DNA from: Aplectana chamaeleonis
Taxonomy: Eukaryota > Nematoda > Chromadorea > Rhabditida > Cosmocercidae
Assembly (NCBI GenBank): GCA_029168955.1
Contig: JAPDOI010001076.1
Coordinates: 1 to 64,000 of the forward strand
Direction: 5' to 3'
DNA: 64,000 nt
In this document: in pieces, positions 44,560 to 55,355 of the stretch
Layout of the letters: every line of letters begins with the position of its first letter
Numbering within the stretch: the stretch's first letter is position 1
Program-made: the position numbers and the translations under genes
Notes under the pieces: generated by a model
Told to the model about the DNA's origin: nothing
What the model saw: the letters and a program-made list of their open reading frames with translations, nothing else
Database searches by the model: none

Positions 44560-45814
44560 TATCACCCCGCCTCTTAAGTATCACAGAAAGTATTGGTTGT
44601 GACGATGAAATCTTTTGTGGACCAGTCCTTTGCAAATCTCTACTCTCTATTGCTCCGTTCTTTCCTTAGGCCTCTAACCAATACTGCCTTGCGTAAAATA
44701 TTCTTCCATCTTCGATTGACCCCATTTTCCGTCGGTGACCACCACGGTGAACATGTTCATCCAACCGGACAGCTAGTCCATGCTATAGAATTATGTTACT
44801 GAAATACGACGTTTTAATGCGCTTCTCGTCGTTTCTTCGTAATTTTGGTAACACTTGAAGGTCAACGCATTGTTTTATGTGAAGAACTCGGGGACGAGAA
44901 TCAGCGTGAACACTGCCTTGAAAAGGATTTTTCAATTGCATTATTTTTATTTTCCGCTCAACGGCGAAAGTATAAACCACCCCTTAGAGGGCAAATAGAG
45001 TCTCGCCGCGCAAAGGGGCGGCAGCATCCAACGCAACCGTATCGATCCCGCGGCCCAGCGGCGGGTCAATTAGACTTCTCAGGCAACCGCGGGGGTCGGT
45101 GGCCGGTTAAAACGCCCCTTTCCTAATCAAAGTTATCGAATCCGGTTGATCGGCGGGGTTTCGGCATGACTCATAACTGCCGAAGTTTTCGTGGTAATGT
45201 CTCATATGTGGCGGAGTTTTCGGGGCAACGTGTTGCAGTGTTTGCACTGTTTTTCTCTGATACTCTCTCGTGTAGAGCGCGGAAAAGGCAGCGCACAGTG
45301 TATAGGCTGCACTAAAATGTGACGTGTTTGTGCTCATCACGCTTGACAGTGCTCGGGAGATCGACGCTCTGGTGGTCGTCGGTGGCAGGCTGGATCGCCA
45401 ATCCTGCCACCTACCCCCGCGATTGCAGGAGTGGTAGGTGGTAGTCGGTGAGAGGCGATCAGGCGAAACTTTTGGTGTAAACACGTGGGTGTGACGTCGC
45501 ACTGAGTAGACTGTGGGAGGTGGTTAGGCAGAGCGTTCGTTGTGAACGGTTCAAATGTGACGTGGCATTGTAGGGTCGGTGGGAGGTTTACACGCGGAGT
45601 TTTCGGCATGAATGGGGGAGTTTTCGGACCTCGCCCGCCCCTTTTTTTCGTTTTGAACGGCAGCACGCTACCTGTTCAACTCCTCTCAACCGGCCAGCGA
45701 CCCCCGCGAGTGTGTGAGTTGGTCAAGGCATAATCTGGCAGCGGCCGGTGAGGCGAGAAGGCGCGGTGACAGCAGACGGTCGAGCACGCTTTTCATGATA
45801 AAATCATCGAGAAT
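44560..45814. other. No gene recognised; GC-rich repetitive stretch 44990-45740
   Basis: From about 44990 the base composition turns GC-rich, with recurring GGTGG and GTTTTCGG words and a hairpin GGTGGCAGG/CCTGCCACC near 45382-45412. Long ORFs here (131 and 109 codons on the minus strand) look like by-products of GC-rich sequence. A TTAA-class end (GTGAACACTGCCTTGAAA) lies near 44907-44925. Confidence 0.4.
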
Positions 45815-46003
45815 ATGTATGTCCGTGGATCGTTCCCTAATTCTGAAGTGCTTCGAACTGTTACATATGTATGTGGTTTGATTATGTCGTTAGCTTTTCT
45901 TTCAATTGCGATCGTGTTGTTCTCAATGGAAGCATTCAAAAGAACTGCTTCTCCTAATTATCAATGTTTTTCCGGTGCTAGAGATAATTTGGTCCAATGG
46001 TGA
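45815..46003 (+). CDS. Unrecognised small ORF with one membrane-like segment (62 aa)
   Basis: The frame from ATG at 45815 to TGA at 46001-46003 contains a hydrophobic run of about 20 residues (GLIMSLAFLSIAIVLFS) at residues 25-41, then a polar tail ending DNLVQW. Codon use is AT-rich, unlike the GC-rich DNA upstream. It could be the last exon of a small membrane protein, a captured gene piece or chance. No family is recognised. Confidence 0.2.
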   Translation: MYVRGSFPNSEVLRTVTYVCGLIMSLAFLSIAIVLFSMEAFKRTASPNYQCFSGARDNLVQW

Positions 46004-46174
46004 CTACCGGAAAGCGAAAAAATAATGATCTTAAAAAATTACTTCTCTGTGTTTACTGCACTTGCGATCCGAAAATGACCCGGCTGAAAGAACTACCCGT
46101 AAAACCAGGTTTTTCTCATCGACTACCTCCCGGGTAGTCATATCCCCAAAGTGCATGGCGTATATTAGTGTATC

Positions 46175-46346
46175 GCTGACGTAAATGCATTTCCCACTGC
46201 GAACTCTACGCGCGCACTTTCTTTCGTCGCAGTCGAGTTTGCTTCCAATTATTGAGATGCACAAAAAAATGCCAGAAAGCGACTGCGATGACAAAAAAAG
46301 TGCCGCTAGGTGTAGAGATTGCTGTAGAAAGTGCATTTACGTCCGC
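46175..46346. mobile_element. Short foldback (about 170 bp)
   Basis: Inverted arms share GACGTAAATGCA, CTCTAC and CGCAGTCG. Spacing and arm length fit a small MITE, but no clear target duplication is seen. Confidence 0.5.
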
Positions 46347-46483
46347 GCCCCACCAACATACAAAATGCACTTCCCGGGACCGTCCCGTGGCTCGACGGTG
46401 CGCGCATAGGACCCGGAGCGGCTCCCTGACCTTTGCAGCGTTCATGCATGCCGCTCCTACTCACAAAAATCAAAACAAGTAAC

Positions 46484-47020
46484 CTGTAATAAAAATGTAA
46501 CTTACTTGAATGTCTCAAGTAACTTACATCTATACAACATGTAACATACATTTATATTACATGTAACTTAAATTTATATCACATGTAAGTTACTTTTATG
46601 TTACATGTAACTTACATTTGAATTTTCACTATGGGTGGCCATCACGTGACGCAGACGACACGCGACGCAGACCACACATTACGCAAAAAAATGCTGTACA
46701 GGGCCTTCCCTGCTGGTGTGGGGTCGAGCACTTCAAACTTGGGTAATTGAACCAACAGCAACGCCAGTCGTAAGTCTGATCCAGCGAGTGCGTCGTACAT
46801 CAACCTTGGAAATATTTTCTTGGCCGATTCAGGTTACTTGCGACTTATATTGTGCCATTTAAGTTACATGTAACATATCGGAGGCGCACCGCACGCAGAA
46901 TCCCGCCGATATGTTACATGTAACTTAAATGACCTGAGATAAGTCGCAAGTAACTTATATCGGCTCAGATATGGTACAAGTAACTTGTTTTCGGCCTTTT
47001 ATGTTACAAGTAACTTGTTT
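46484..47020. repeat. Cluster of TTACATGTAA-like palindromic words
   Basis: About fifteen variants of AAGTTACATGTAAC or ACAAGTAACTTG occur in just over 500 bp. The cluster contains a strong inverted repeat (46823-46881 with 46904-46963) whose inner 26 bp arms are perfect, ending ACATATCGG around a GC-rich loop. The surrounding words have the look of an expanded dyad motif. It is non-coding. Confidence 0.75.
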
Positions 47021-47294
47021 TCATTCTTCTGAGTAGTAGGGGGTATTGGCCGGTGGTGGTGAGCCAAGGAGGTCGGGCTTGTCGTGGTTGCTTATATCTC
47101 GCTTACTTGGAGGAATTGAGATCTCGCACTTGGCACGTGTAATATAGGAGGGGTCTACTACACAAATAAATGAAAATCACGAAGTTCATTTCTGAGGGTG
47201 TACTGTGCCTTCAACCCATGTGTTTATCGTTGATGAAACCAGCTCCTTATCGTGCCGCGATTACAGGATTTGACGCTCAGTATCAAAGTATCAT

Positions 47295-47429
47295 ATGGTT
47301 CTCATGCACATAGCCACTGTGCTCGTCATCCTTTTTTGTCCCGAAGTTTTACCTCAAGTTGGGATCATTATTGGACCTCGTTTTATTGCTCCTCGTTATG
47401 TGTCCACCATTCACTACACTATCCAGCAG
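47295..47429 (+). CDS. Possible exon with signal-peptide-like start
   Basis: Forty-five codons from ATG run to CAG with a GTATG donor immediately after (47430). The start MVLMHIATVLVILFCPEVLP is hydrophobic and signal-like, followed by GIIIGPRFIAPRY. No downstream exon could be joined with confidence, and the family is unknown. The alternative is chance. Confidence 0.2.
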
Positions 47430-48173
47430 GTATGTTGCCAAGTTTGCATTTTAAATATGCTCAAAGAGGAAGCGTCTCTCTGAACTGTAGTGAAGATATA
47501 TGATCAGAAAGTATTTGTAGAAAGGGTGCAGTTCTGTTCAAAAACTATGCGAGTACTTCTGCGATGGAACAGCGTCTTGGAAAGATAAGACAAGCTTTCT
47601 CCAAGCGTTCCGACAATTTTCAATTTTTGACAGTGACCTGCCGATTCGCCCGATTTTCTTTGAGCCTCAGTGAAATGTCGGAGTATTGTTGCACAGAAAC
47701 TATAATTGATCTGGCAGCGAAATATAGAGGCGAGCTGAAACATGTTAAGCGCTTTCGCCGTGTATGAAGCCGCAATGGGTGGGGATAGACACAAATAGCC
47801 GTCATCTGGCCGCCAAAGAGCCCACATATCGCCGAACCGGCCGATTATGGGCTATTTCGCTACTACATATTTCCTAGCAAGTTTCCTTCGAAATCAATGC
47901 CTCCTAAAGTCACTAAGTAATTAGTTTTATGTAAGAGTGCTTTCGGGAACCGTCGTGATGTTAGATGCAGTACTACAATAATGTAGTAGTTTTTTGTTGT
48001 AATTGTTTATTACAGGGTGAACCTGCGTAATGCATCGTAAACGATAAAATAATAACGCGTAGAGATCGTAAAAGATAAAAACACATAGAGACAAGTGTAA
48101 CGACAATATAAAAGATCTGGAATACGTAGGTGTACAGAGGGATGATCAGATGAAATATGATACCAATACAAGA

Positions 48174-49060
48174 TCATTCATCCCCCGCCATCAAGTACTG
48201 CTCCATTATACGCTTAAAGGAGCACAGGACAGTCGGTAGATTGCCTTTTTTTAAAGGCAGTGGTCACGATGGAAAACGTTATCGAAAAAACTACGAAAAT
48301 CAGCTTAGATCAAAAACAGCTCAAAAACTATGAAGGTAGCGCGGTGAAAAACGGGCTAGATTTAGAGTTATTAAGACCCTAAATTTCCAGTTCGTGCACA
48401 CGTGCACAGAAAGATCACAGTCTCATGCCTAGCAGTCCAAAATCATCGACGCTCAGAAGAAGAAATAAATGCAAATTTACCTAATAAAACAGTTGAACAA
48501 TGAAAGCAAGCACTTCAGTCAAAGTTTTTGACTAGATGTGTGCATAAATCCGGAGGTTCGTTGATTGAAATTCGATTTCAAGCCAGCTGATGTTCTTGAT
48601 GCTAGAGATCATCGATGCCGATGATGTGGGGTATGCTCGTCCACCATCAAAAGACAAGAAAGTTCAGGCTTCAAATTTGGCCCAAAACAGCGGTTTTTTC
48701 GCAATTTTTTCTTACAGGTTCTGCTACTCTTAACCCAGAAAAAGGTTTAGAGAGGAAAAGAAGACGAGCTTATTTGAGCGCGACCACTGCCTTTAAGTAA
48801 TTTTTCCAATTCACTGCCAGCTCTGTTAACAAAGAAATGGTGCCTGACACTCTTCCTAGCCACGTCGCGGACTAATTTAAATTTACTACCTCTGGTGCTA
48901 GATGCCCTCATTTTGAGAAAAGTGTTTGGCCGCAAGCCACCATCTCCATACAAAATCTTATCCATCATTAAAAGATCATTAAAAGATCTTGCCGCGTAGT
49001 TCCCAAGGTTTAGAGACAATTGACAAATCGGAGAAACTTGATAGACAAAGTCTACAATCA
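48174..49060 (-). pseudogene. LINE ORF2 C-terminus (after the reverse transcriptase)
   Basis: This is the C-terminal tail of a CR1/Jockey-like reverse transcriptase protein. Before the MITE it reads RSFNDLLMMDKILYGDGGL, then SSTRGSKFKLVRD and RHHFFVNRAGSELEKL. After the MITE (48250 down to the TGA at 48174-48176) it reads GNLP, TVLCSFKRIMEQYL and MAGDE. The pattern of TRG, FF.NR, a short stretch, LP and then SFK is that of many LINE C-termini. The catalytic domain is absent, so the copy is dead. Confidence 0.75.
48255..48792 (+). mobile_element. TTAA-type MITE, family A copy 3, inside a LINE
   Basis: A 538-bp element between TTAA at 48251-48254 and 48793-48796, near-identical to A2. It interrupts the LINE reading frame between EKL and NLP. 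Its intactness compared with its host suggests it inserted later. Confidence 0.9.
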
Positions 49061-50469
49061 CAAGCGTGCACATCCACACTGTTTCGCGGCATAAATTTGG
49101 GCTTGAATTACCCGGCGTCGACCACATCCATCATGGATAGATAGATACATACCCAAGCTACTCAGATAAAAACAGCCCACTTCCCGCCGGCCAAGTCGGG
49201 CTAGTCGACTTCGAGCGGCTCCAATTTCGTGGGCGTGGCACAGTGCCCCACTTCCCGCGGAGAGAGGTTTTCCCGTCTTCCCGCGGAGTGTCGGAGGGCA
49301 GTCGGCTATTCCTGGGGGTCGTCGAACACTCACTCATCGATTCTCACTTTGATATCATCATTGCATCACCCACTAGAGTGGAGCCAATGAACGATTGCTG
49401 AACAGAGAATGCTGTGTTGAGACTCTTTCCGAAACCCGCGCTGTGTGCGACGCTGGTCTTGGGCAGGTGAACCACTGTCCGTTAATGGCATCTGCGAACC
49501 GGAAGGCTGCGAGAACCAGTGAGTGTAGGAAGCTTTCCCATTGAAGCTCTTTCCTTACTTGTCAAGAGCAGTTCAAGATGAAATCCCCAGAAGCGGATTT
49601 TTGAAATTTTGTTCCATCAGACCTTTATCTAAAGGGTGGTTTTTATATGTGCCGCAAACCGCCATGGGATTGTCTTCTGTCAGTCATAAGATTAGCCGCA
49701 AGACGTTGGCAGAAGGGCCGCAGAGTGTTTGTTCACCGCGTACGGGCAGTCAATGAAACGCTTCCGACTGCCCGCGACCGATCTATTGGCCTTCCGCGGG
49801 AGGGGTTACGGGACGTCGGCTAGTGGTACCGCGGGAAGTGTGCTGTCTGTATCTGAGTACACATATAGATCAAATCTACCTCGGCAAGGGAGAGTCAGCC
49901 CCTGCGAGATCGTACATAGACTGTAGGCATTTCGCCAGAACTAGTCGTGCGAATGGACCAAACGCGGTCATTTGTGGCGGCTGCCCTCACTCGGTACCAG
50001 TTTGCGTTCGCATACCATTGCAGTCGAAACACGAAGTTTCCAGAAAAGACTCGGACATGAAACGAATTTTAGCGCGCTCCGCTCATGCGTTGATATTTGT
50101 TTATACCCTTTTTCTTCACTTTAGAGTAGAAGTTTTGTTCAGAAAACTACTCAGGCTCATGTGCTTGTGCACTTTTATGAGCGGTTCGAGTGAAAAAACC
50201 AGGGGCGGTCGTAATCTGGCTTAATATGCAACTTAAACTCTCAATGAGCGAGTCAGTTCCAAACCAAATTCATCTTTATCTCAAATTTGAAGGTGTCGCT
50301 GATTGCGAACATCAGCGACAGACGGCTGCCGCTGATTGTGTTGTGAGCGCACGAGACAGTGTGGCAAAAGAGAGGGCGCAGCGCTTGCAAATCGATCTTC
50401 GCTAAATGTCCTCCCGAGTACATTTAGGACTCCCGTTGAAACGATTCGACGACCATGCCGCGAAGCGTC
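49061..50469. other. No gene recognised; possible 740-bp TIR element
   Basis: Words near 49150-49190 (ACTCAGATAAAAACAGCCCA, CTTCCCGCCGG) recur inverted near 49820-49885 (TACTCAGATACAGACAGCAC, CTTCCCGCGG), which would define an element of about 740 bp. Arms are short and the middle shows only CCCGCGG words. The ORFs are unremarkable. Confidence 0.35.
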
Positions 50470-50600
50470 TTGCACACGTCCTCCACACTACCACTGGGAC
50501 CTGCACACATCCTGCACACTCCCCCTGGTGTCCTGCACACATCCTGCACACTCCCATTGGATCCCGCCCACATCCTGCACATTCTCATTGGGGTCCTGTG
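50470..50600 (+). repeat. Minisatellite, about 32-bp unit, four copies
   Basis: The word ACACATCCTGCACACT or close variants recurs at steps of 31-32 bp. Copies decay toward both ends. An open frame with HPAHS repeats crosses it by chance. Confidence 0.75.
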
Positions 50601-51153
50601 CGCTTTCTACGGCGTCCTCATCGTCCTTTTATGAAATAGAAAGCTCTAATAAACCTGGCTGATTGGTCGCGTAAAGTTGGCGGTAAACTAATGTTCAAAG
50701 GTGGTGGTTAACTGGAATTGAAACCCCATTTACTACCGCCAAGGCTTGTTTCTTTCGCTTTTCGGATATTGTAAGGAGGTATTTCAGAATATTTCCATTG
50801 AATTCAAAAGCATACTCAGCACTGAGGGGGGGAGGGGATGGGTTCGCTCAACTGGTCTGAAGTTGACTGAAAATTTCTGCGGTTTCTCAGGAGCGGACAG
50901 CATACCGTCATTTGACCGTTTCTGTACAATGATTTGTCTGAATCAGGCTCCGAATAGGTTTAGCCGTGGAAAGGTACGCATGAATTTTAGGTCGACACTC
51001 GAAGGCACAGTGCACCGGAACGTATGCAGGCTAATAGAGCTAAAGTACTCCGTTGGAAATGGCAGAAGCGAGCCAAAATTACCGTATTTGTGCCAAGGGC
51101 CGGCAACGCGTCACGACGAGGGGCCGTATTCATCAACGGTATTCACACGCTTA

Positions 51154-51305
51154 TCTTCTGGTTCCGAGTCAGATTTACTCTGTTCCCTCGCGTGCTTGTG
51201 CGGAGCGAGGGTAGAGACAGCGAGAAAGTGTGGGAAGAAGGAGACGCAGAGTGAGCGCGCCGACGCACGCGAAAAACGGAAATAAATCACGCTCGGAAAC
51301 AGAGG
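51154..51305 (-). mobile_element. 150-bp MITE, second copy of the Penelope-nested element
   Basis: Its reverse complement matches 21802-21950 along the whole length, including TTTCCGAGCGTGATTTA, CTCTACCCTCGCTC and AAATCTGACTCGGAACCAGA. The ends agree with those fixed by the ATAT duplication of the other copy. No clear target duplication remains here. Confidence 0.85.
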
Positions 51306-51355
51306 TTTCGAGTGAAAAACTGGGTAAATTTTACCCGACGTATGGATTCAGGTAA

Positions 51356-51799
51356 ATGTTGCTCCCAGTAAGCTGCAGCTGCCGCGCTCCAATACCCTCA
51401 GCGGAAATAGCCATACAGTGCAATATTTTTATCAACGGTTTTACAGGCACGTTCCCACAGAACTTTGTTTTGAGTCGTGAAAAAGCGGTTAACCTCCTTT
51501 CCTCCTGGTCACTTGATTTCTTTACTATTTTTGATGCACCAGGAAATCTAATGAATGAACTTCTCTTTCTTCGACTTTATACTCCTCGCGCGATTCAACT
51601 CCGAACTCCAACTGGATTCGGTTATATTGAGTTGATGCAAAAAGAAAAGTTTCGAGAACACGGTTTTCCTGGCTCGATTGAATTTCAGGTCATTCATATG
51701 TTAGTAGGATGGCATTCAAAAGCAAAGTCAGTAATGTTAAACGATGTTATTTTCTATATACGAAGTGTCCTCTCTGATGTACTCTGCTGTTTTTATTGA
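51356..51799 (+). CDS. Unrecognised ORF with coding-like composition (147 aa)
   Basis: The open frame includes FTGTFPQNFVLSREK, SWSLDFFTIFDAPGN and TPTGFGYIELMQKEKF, which looks more protein-like than neighbouring frames. A TTTTACAG acceptor-like word at about 51445 and possible GT donors suggest the real exon may be shorter. There is no motif I can name. It stops shortly before MITE A4, which begins at 51837, and may be a captured or decayed exon. Confidence 0.3.
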   Translation: MLLPVSCSCRAPIPSAEIAIQCNIFINGFTGTFPQNFVLSREKAVNLLSSWSLDFFTIFDAPGNLMNELLFLRLYTPRAIQLRTPTGFGYIELMQKEKFREHGFPGSIEFQVIHMLVGWHSKAKSVMLNDVIFYIRSVLSDVLCCFY

Positions 51800-51836
51800 T
51801 CACAAAACCTATGCTCTTCCATTTGGCCTCCTTTAA

Positions 51837-52357
51837 AGGCAGTGGTCGCGCTCAAATATGCTCGTCTTCTTTTCCTCTCTGAACCTTTTTCTGGGTATAG
51901 AGTAGTAGAACCTATGAGAAAAAATCGCGAAAAAACGCTGTTCTAGGCCAAATTTGAAGCCTGAACTTCCTTGTCTTTTGATGGTGGACGAGTCCACCCC
52001 ACATCATCGGCTTCAAGAACATCAGTTGGCTTGAAATTGAATTTCAATCAATGAAACTTCGGATTTATGTACACATCTAGTCAAAAACATTGACTAAAGT
52101 GCTTGCTTTCATTGTTCAACTGTTTTATTGGGTAAATTTGCATTTATTTCTTCCCCTGAGTGTCGATGATTTTTGACTGCTTGGCATGAGACTGTGATCT
52201 TTCTGTGCACGTGTGCACGAACTGGAAGTTTAGGGTCTTAATAACTCTAATTCTAGCCCGTTTTTCACCGCGCTACCTTCATAGTTTTTGAGCTGTTTTT
52301 GATCTGAGCTGATTTTTGCAGTTTTTTCGATAACGTTTTTCATCGTGGCCACTGCCT
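51837..52357 (-). mobile_element. TTAA-type MITE, family A copy 4
   Basis: A 521-bp element between TTAA at 51833-51836 and 52358-52361, in reverse orientation to A2 and A3. Ends AGGCAGTGGTCGCGCTCAAA and, on the other strand, AGGCAGTGGCCACGATGAAA match the family. There is no ORF. Confidence 0.9.
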
Positions 52358-52459
52358 TTAAGCAAAAAATGTCGCCTATCCTCTGAGAGAATCCCCCGCG
52401 ATCGTTCACGGATAGAATCCCCTCGGTTTCTGGTAGGGGCCGAGAGAATATGTACTAGC

Positions 52460-52800
52460 ATGGGGCTATCGTGGAACGATCGCGAGATTCTGCCAGTCTC
52501 AAACCGAGAGCGTACCGCTTTCGTTCATCGATGCTCCCACGATGTTCCATAGCAGAACCGCGAGGAATCGAGCCTGGGCCTATCATGGAACGATCGCGAG
52601 ATTCTACCAGCTTCAACCTGAGGGCAAATCGTGTCTATGAATTGATGTATTCGGGTTGTTACATCGCGGAACAGCGATGAACTGAGGCCGGAACTATCGC
52701 GGGACGATCGCGAGATTCGGCCAGCCTCCACCCCTGATCGTACCGCATCCATGCCCTCTCGGTGTTTCACCCGAGCGAGTGTTGCCTATCAGATCAACAC
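52460..52800 (+). repeat. 114-bp tandem repeat, three units
   Basis: CGATCGCGAGATTC occurs at 52477, 52591 and 52705, exactly 114 bp apart each time. CCAGnCTC-type words, GTACCGC and TGAATTGATG-like words keep the same order in the units, with substitutions. Confidence 0.85.
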
Positions 52801-52859
52801 GAAGCTATAAAGTATTGCCCGTGCCGTATTTCGCGCTGCTTTATAAATCTGCACAGCAT

Positions 52860-53110
52860 GAGAGCGCGGAACCGCGGGGAAACGATCACGGTACCATCGC
52901 GGATCGCGAGTGCACCACGGTACTAGCGCGGTAAACCTCTCAACGATCGCGGTACCATCACGGTACGAGAACGAGAATGTCAACGGATGAGTCAATTGGG
53001 TAACTATCGCGGAACGGACGCGGATCGCGGGACTAGATGGAGACGAACGCGGTACTATCGCGGATCGCGGAAGCATCACGGTACTAGCGAGAAGGATTCT
53101 CTCAGAGTCA
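52860..53110 (+). repeat. Clustered ATCGCGG / CGGTAC words
   Basis: About fifteen copies of ATCGCGG, GATCGCGG and CACGGTAC-like words occur in 250 bp, with irregular spacing. They are related in sequence to the 114-bp tandem just upstream (CTATCGCGGGACGATCGCG). It is low-complexity, probably a decayed tandem. Confidence 0.65.
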
Positions 53111-53233
53111 GCGAAGGAATTGTGAATTGACGACGCCAATTGAGTGCTTCGGTAAGCGCACACGGTTGACATTTTGCGCGAGATCTTACCCGGGTAAGTA
53201 TGCAAGTGTTTGATGAATGCCGCTCCACGTTAA

Positions 53234-53719
53234 AGGCAGTGTTCACGAAAAGAATCGTTTTTTCTGCTTTTCCGCCTATCTTGAAGACGGTCCCATGCTG
53301 ATTCCAATGATGTTCTTGAAATCGTACAAGACCTTCTAGGAACGGAGTTAAGGTCCCTCAAAACTTGAGCTAGGGAAGCATGGTGGACGAGTTGTCCGAG
53401 GCTTGTAACTTCCGTCTTTTGCAGCCGATGTATGCGAGTTGACCTGAATAAAGAGAAAAGTTGAGAATGAAGGGATGAACGGGGCTATTGATCGGAAACC
53501 ATGGCTCATCTCACAATCTCGAGCATTCATTTGTTTACGTCGGTGGGCGTGGAAAGTGCATCTAGGTGTGACGAGCTGACGGGTGTCCAACTTTGGGGCC
53601 GTAGGGAACCGTTCCGAGCTCATTTTTCTTAGTTTTTTCAACGTTAGGGTTGCGCTAGGCCCTGCAGCTACCAATCTCCACCAAAAAATCAGACATGGTT
53701 TCTATCGTGGACACTGCCT
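53234..53719 (+). mobile_element. TTAA-type MITE, family D copy 4
   Basis: A 486-bp element with TTAA at 53230-53233 and TTAG at 53720-53723. Left end AGGCAGTGTTCACGAAAAGA; right end, on the other strand, AGGCAGTGTCCACGATAGAA. It is the best reference for the uninterrupted order of family D. Confidence 0.85.
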
Positions 53720-53723
53720 TTAG

Positions 53724-54245
53724 GTAAGTAATCGGCACCCGATAAGGTAAAAGTTGAGTAAAATTTACCCGGCATTTCAATAATGATTACGGCTCCAGGG
53801 GTGTGCGGCAAAGGGATGTAAAATTTCGGCAAACTGCAAACAACAAAATCTGCTTTTCGCTAAAATCAACCCATATCTGTTTAGTCATGGGGTACTCCAT
53901 GCAATATCTGCATATTGCTTTCTAGCGTTTCACCTGCCTTTACGGGTAGAGAAATTCCTTTTTCAAAAGCTAAATGAAAGCCTCAGGTGATAAGAGAACG
54001 TCAATATCGCTGCTCAGTATGTTTTCTGTATAGGAGTCCCTAACAAGTTATCCCTCACCGGAGGTACATAATTCTCTTAATTTCTCTCCACTAATTGAAT
54101 TTTCTATACAAATCAATGTCCGCGATCCGAAGGCTAGGCAAATGTTCTGAGCAGTGTGAAATGTGATAGACCTGCAAGAGAATAACTCTGAAAGGTTGAC
54201 CATCACAAGCTCATGCTCTAACTTGAGAAGCTGAAATTCCATCCA
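53724..54245. other. No gene recognised
   Basis: A minus-strand frame of 81 codons (54048-54293) contains EFQLLKLEHELVMVNLSE and SRTLICIENS, moderately protein-like, but with no family match. It overlaps the left end of the LINE copy on the other strand. Confidence 0.35.
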
Positions 54246-55234
54246 TTGGTGTGTAGTTGGATCAGAAACTATCTCAAAGACCGTACTTTTCAAGTCAAAG
54301 TAGGCTCTAACTTTTCGTCTAGAAGATCGGTTATTTGTGGAGTTCCTCAGGGAGGCGTTCTATCGCCAATTTTGTTCGCTGTGTATATCATAGAGCTTCT
54401 CTTGTTGTTGGGAGGTACCGGAGTAGTTTGCAAACGATTTGCTGACGACGTAAAAATATATAGCAAAATACAGTCGCTTTGGGATGTCGAAAAGCTACAA
54501 GGCGCTCTTGATAAGGTACAGGAATGGTCGAAAGTTTGGAGTTTACCGCTGGCTCCTGAGAAAACGGTGCACTTGAAGTTGGGAACTTCCAGTCTTCCGA
54601 TCACCTACATGCTTGATGGTCACTCTTTAACAACTGTTGCAAATGTCAAGGATCTTGGTTTCCAGTATGATAGCCAACTTGACTTCTCTGCCCACTTTCA
54701 AATCATCTCTAGAAAAGCTTTCGTGCGCACCTTCCACATTTTTGAAGGCTTGTCGGTTTGTGATATAAGTGTCTTGGCGCATGCATATAAAGTTTATGTT
54801 AGGCTTATATTGGAATCAGGAACTTCAGTATTCTGTCCATGCAAGAAGAAAGATATTCGACTTTTAGAAAAAGTACAAGACAGTTTCACTCGTAAAGTTT
54901 TCTTGAGACGAAATGGATTCTCATGCGCTAGAGTACCTGGTCCCATTAGGCGAAATCAGGAACTATCTTTGCATTCGCTGGAATCTAGACGTAAACGAAA
55001 TGACGTGTGCATGATTTTTAAAATTGTGAGTAGAATGGTGAAATTATGGCATCTAGAGCACGGGGTAGCTCGGAGAAAATCTCTTGTGGTGTACCCAAAA
55101 CTAGTCTTAGGTTGAACAGCTTCACCTGTCGAGCTGGGTCTGCTTTTTCCTCTCTTAAGCTGAATTTCCAAACTGTTCCTCATTCTTTTCTATCGTTAAA
55201 ACGCAAGGCTTCAAATATTCTGCTGTCGTGGTAA
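54246..55234 (+). pseudogene. Reverse transcriptase, partial (Jockey/CR1-like)
   Basis: The enzyme would copy its own RNA at a nicked target. The frame opens with WIRNYLKDRTFQVKV. Motif CGVPQGGVLSPILFAVYI lies at residues 31-48 and the catalytic FADDVKIY at 65-72 (both metal-binding Asp present). WSLPLAPEKT follows, where families usually have Asn instead of Ala. DLGFQYDSQLDFSAH then matches the thumb-like motif, and a basic region follows. A stop at 55113-55115 comes from a frameshift near 55095. The expected ending (TSLRLNSFTCRAGSAF, then VPHSFLSLKRKA) is in another frame to 55234. The endonuclease and fingers are missing, so the copy is inactive. Confidence 0.9.
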
Positions 55235-55355
55235 AATGTCACTTTGTTGTTTTTTTCTACTGTTTCACTTTGCTGTTTTTCTCTACTGTTTCACTTTGCG
55301 CTCCGCCAGTATATCATGCCTACCTTATGTAGCATAAGTAAATAAATAAATAAAG
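54246..55355 (+). mobile_element. Non-LTR retrotransposon, 5'-truncated copy
   Basis: This 1.1-kb copy begins inside the reverse transcriptase domain and ends in a TAAA repeat (55339-55354), the short tandem tail expected of CR1- or RTE-like LINEs. The 5' truncation is typical of failed reverse transcription. Unlike the LINE at 47990-49060, its C-terminus has a different sequence, so it is a distinct lineage. Confidence 0.88.

Larger units (their letters stand above)
47990..49060 (-). mobile_element. Non-LTR retrotransposon 3' fragment, split by MITE A3
   Basis: On the minus strand, coding sequence from about 49060 to 48797 resumes at 48250 beyond MITE A3. The 3' region runs to about 47990, ending near TGTAATAAACAATTAC. 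The 5' end is missing, as is usual for truncated LINE copies. Confidence 0.75.

Noticed and set aside
45107..45666. Proline/threonine-rich minus-strand ORFs (131 and 109 aa)
   Set aside because: They overlap each other in different frames in a GC-rich repetitive stretch with no domain.
53348..53674. 108-aa minus-strand ORF
   Set aside because: It is internal to MITE D4, and a near-identical shadow exists in D3 at 44159-44425.
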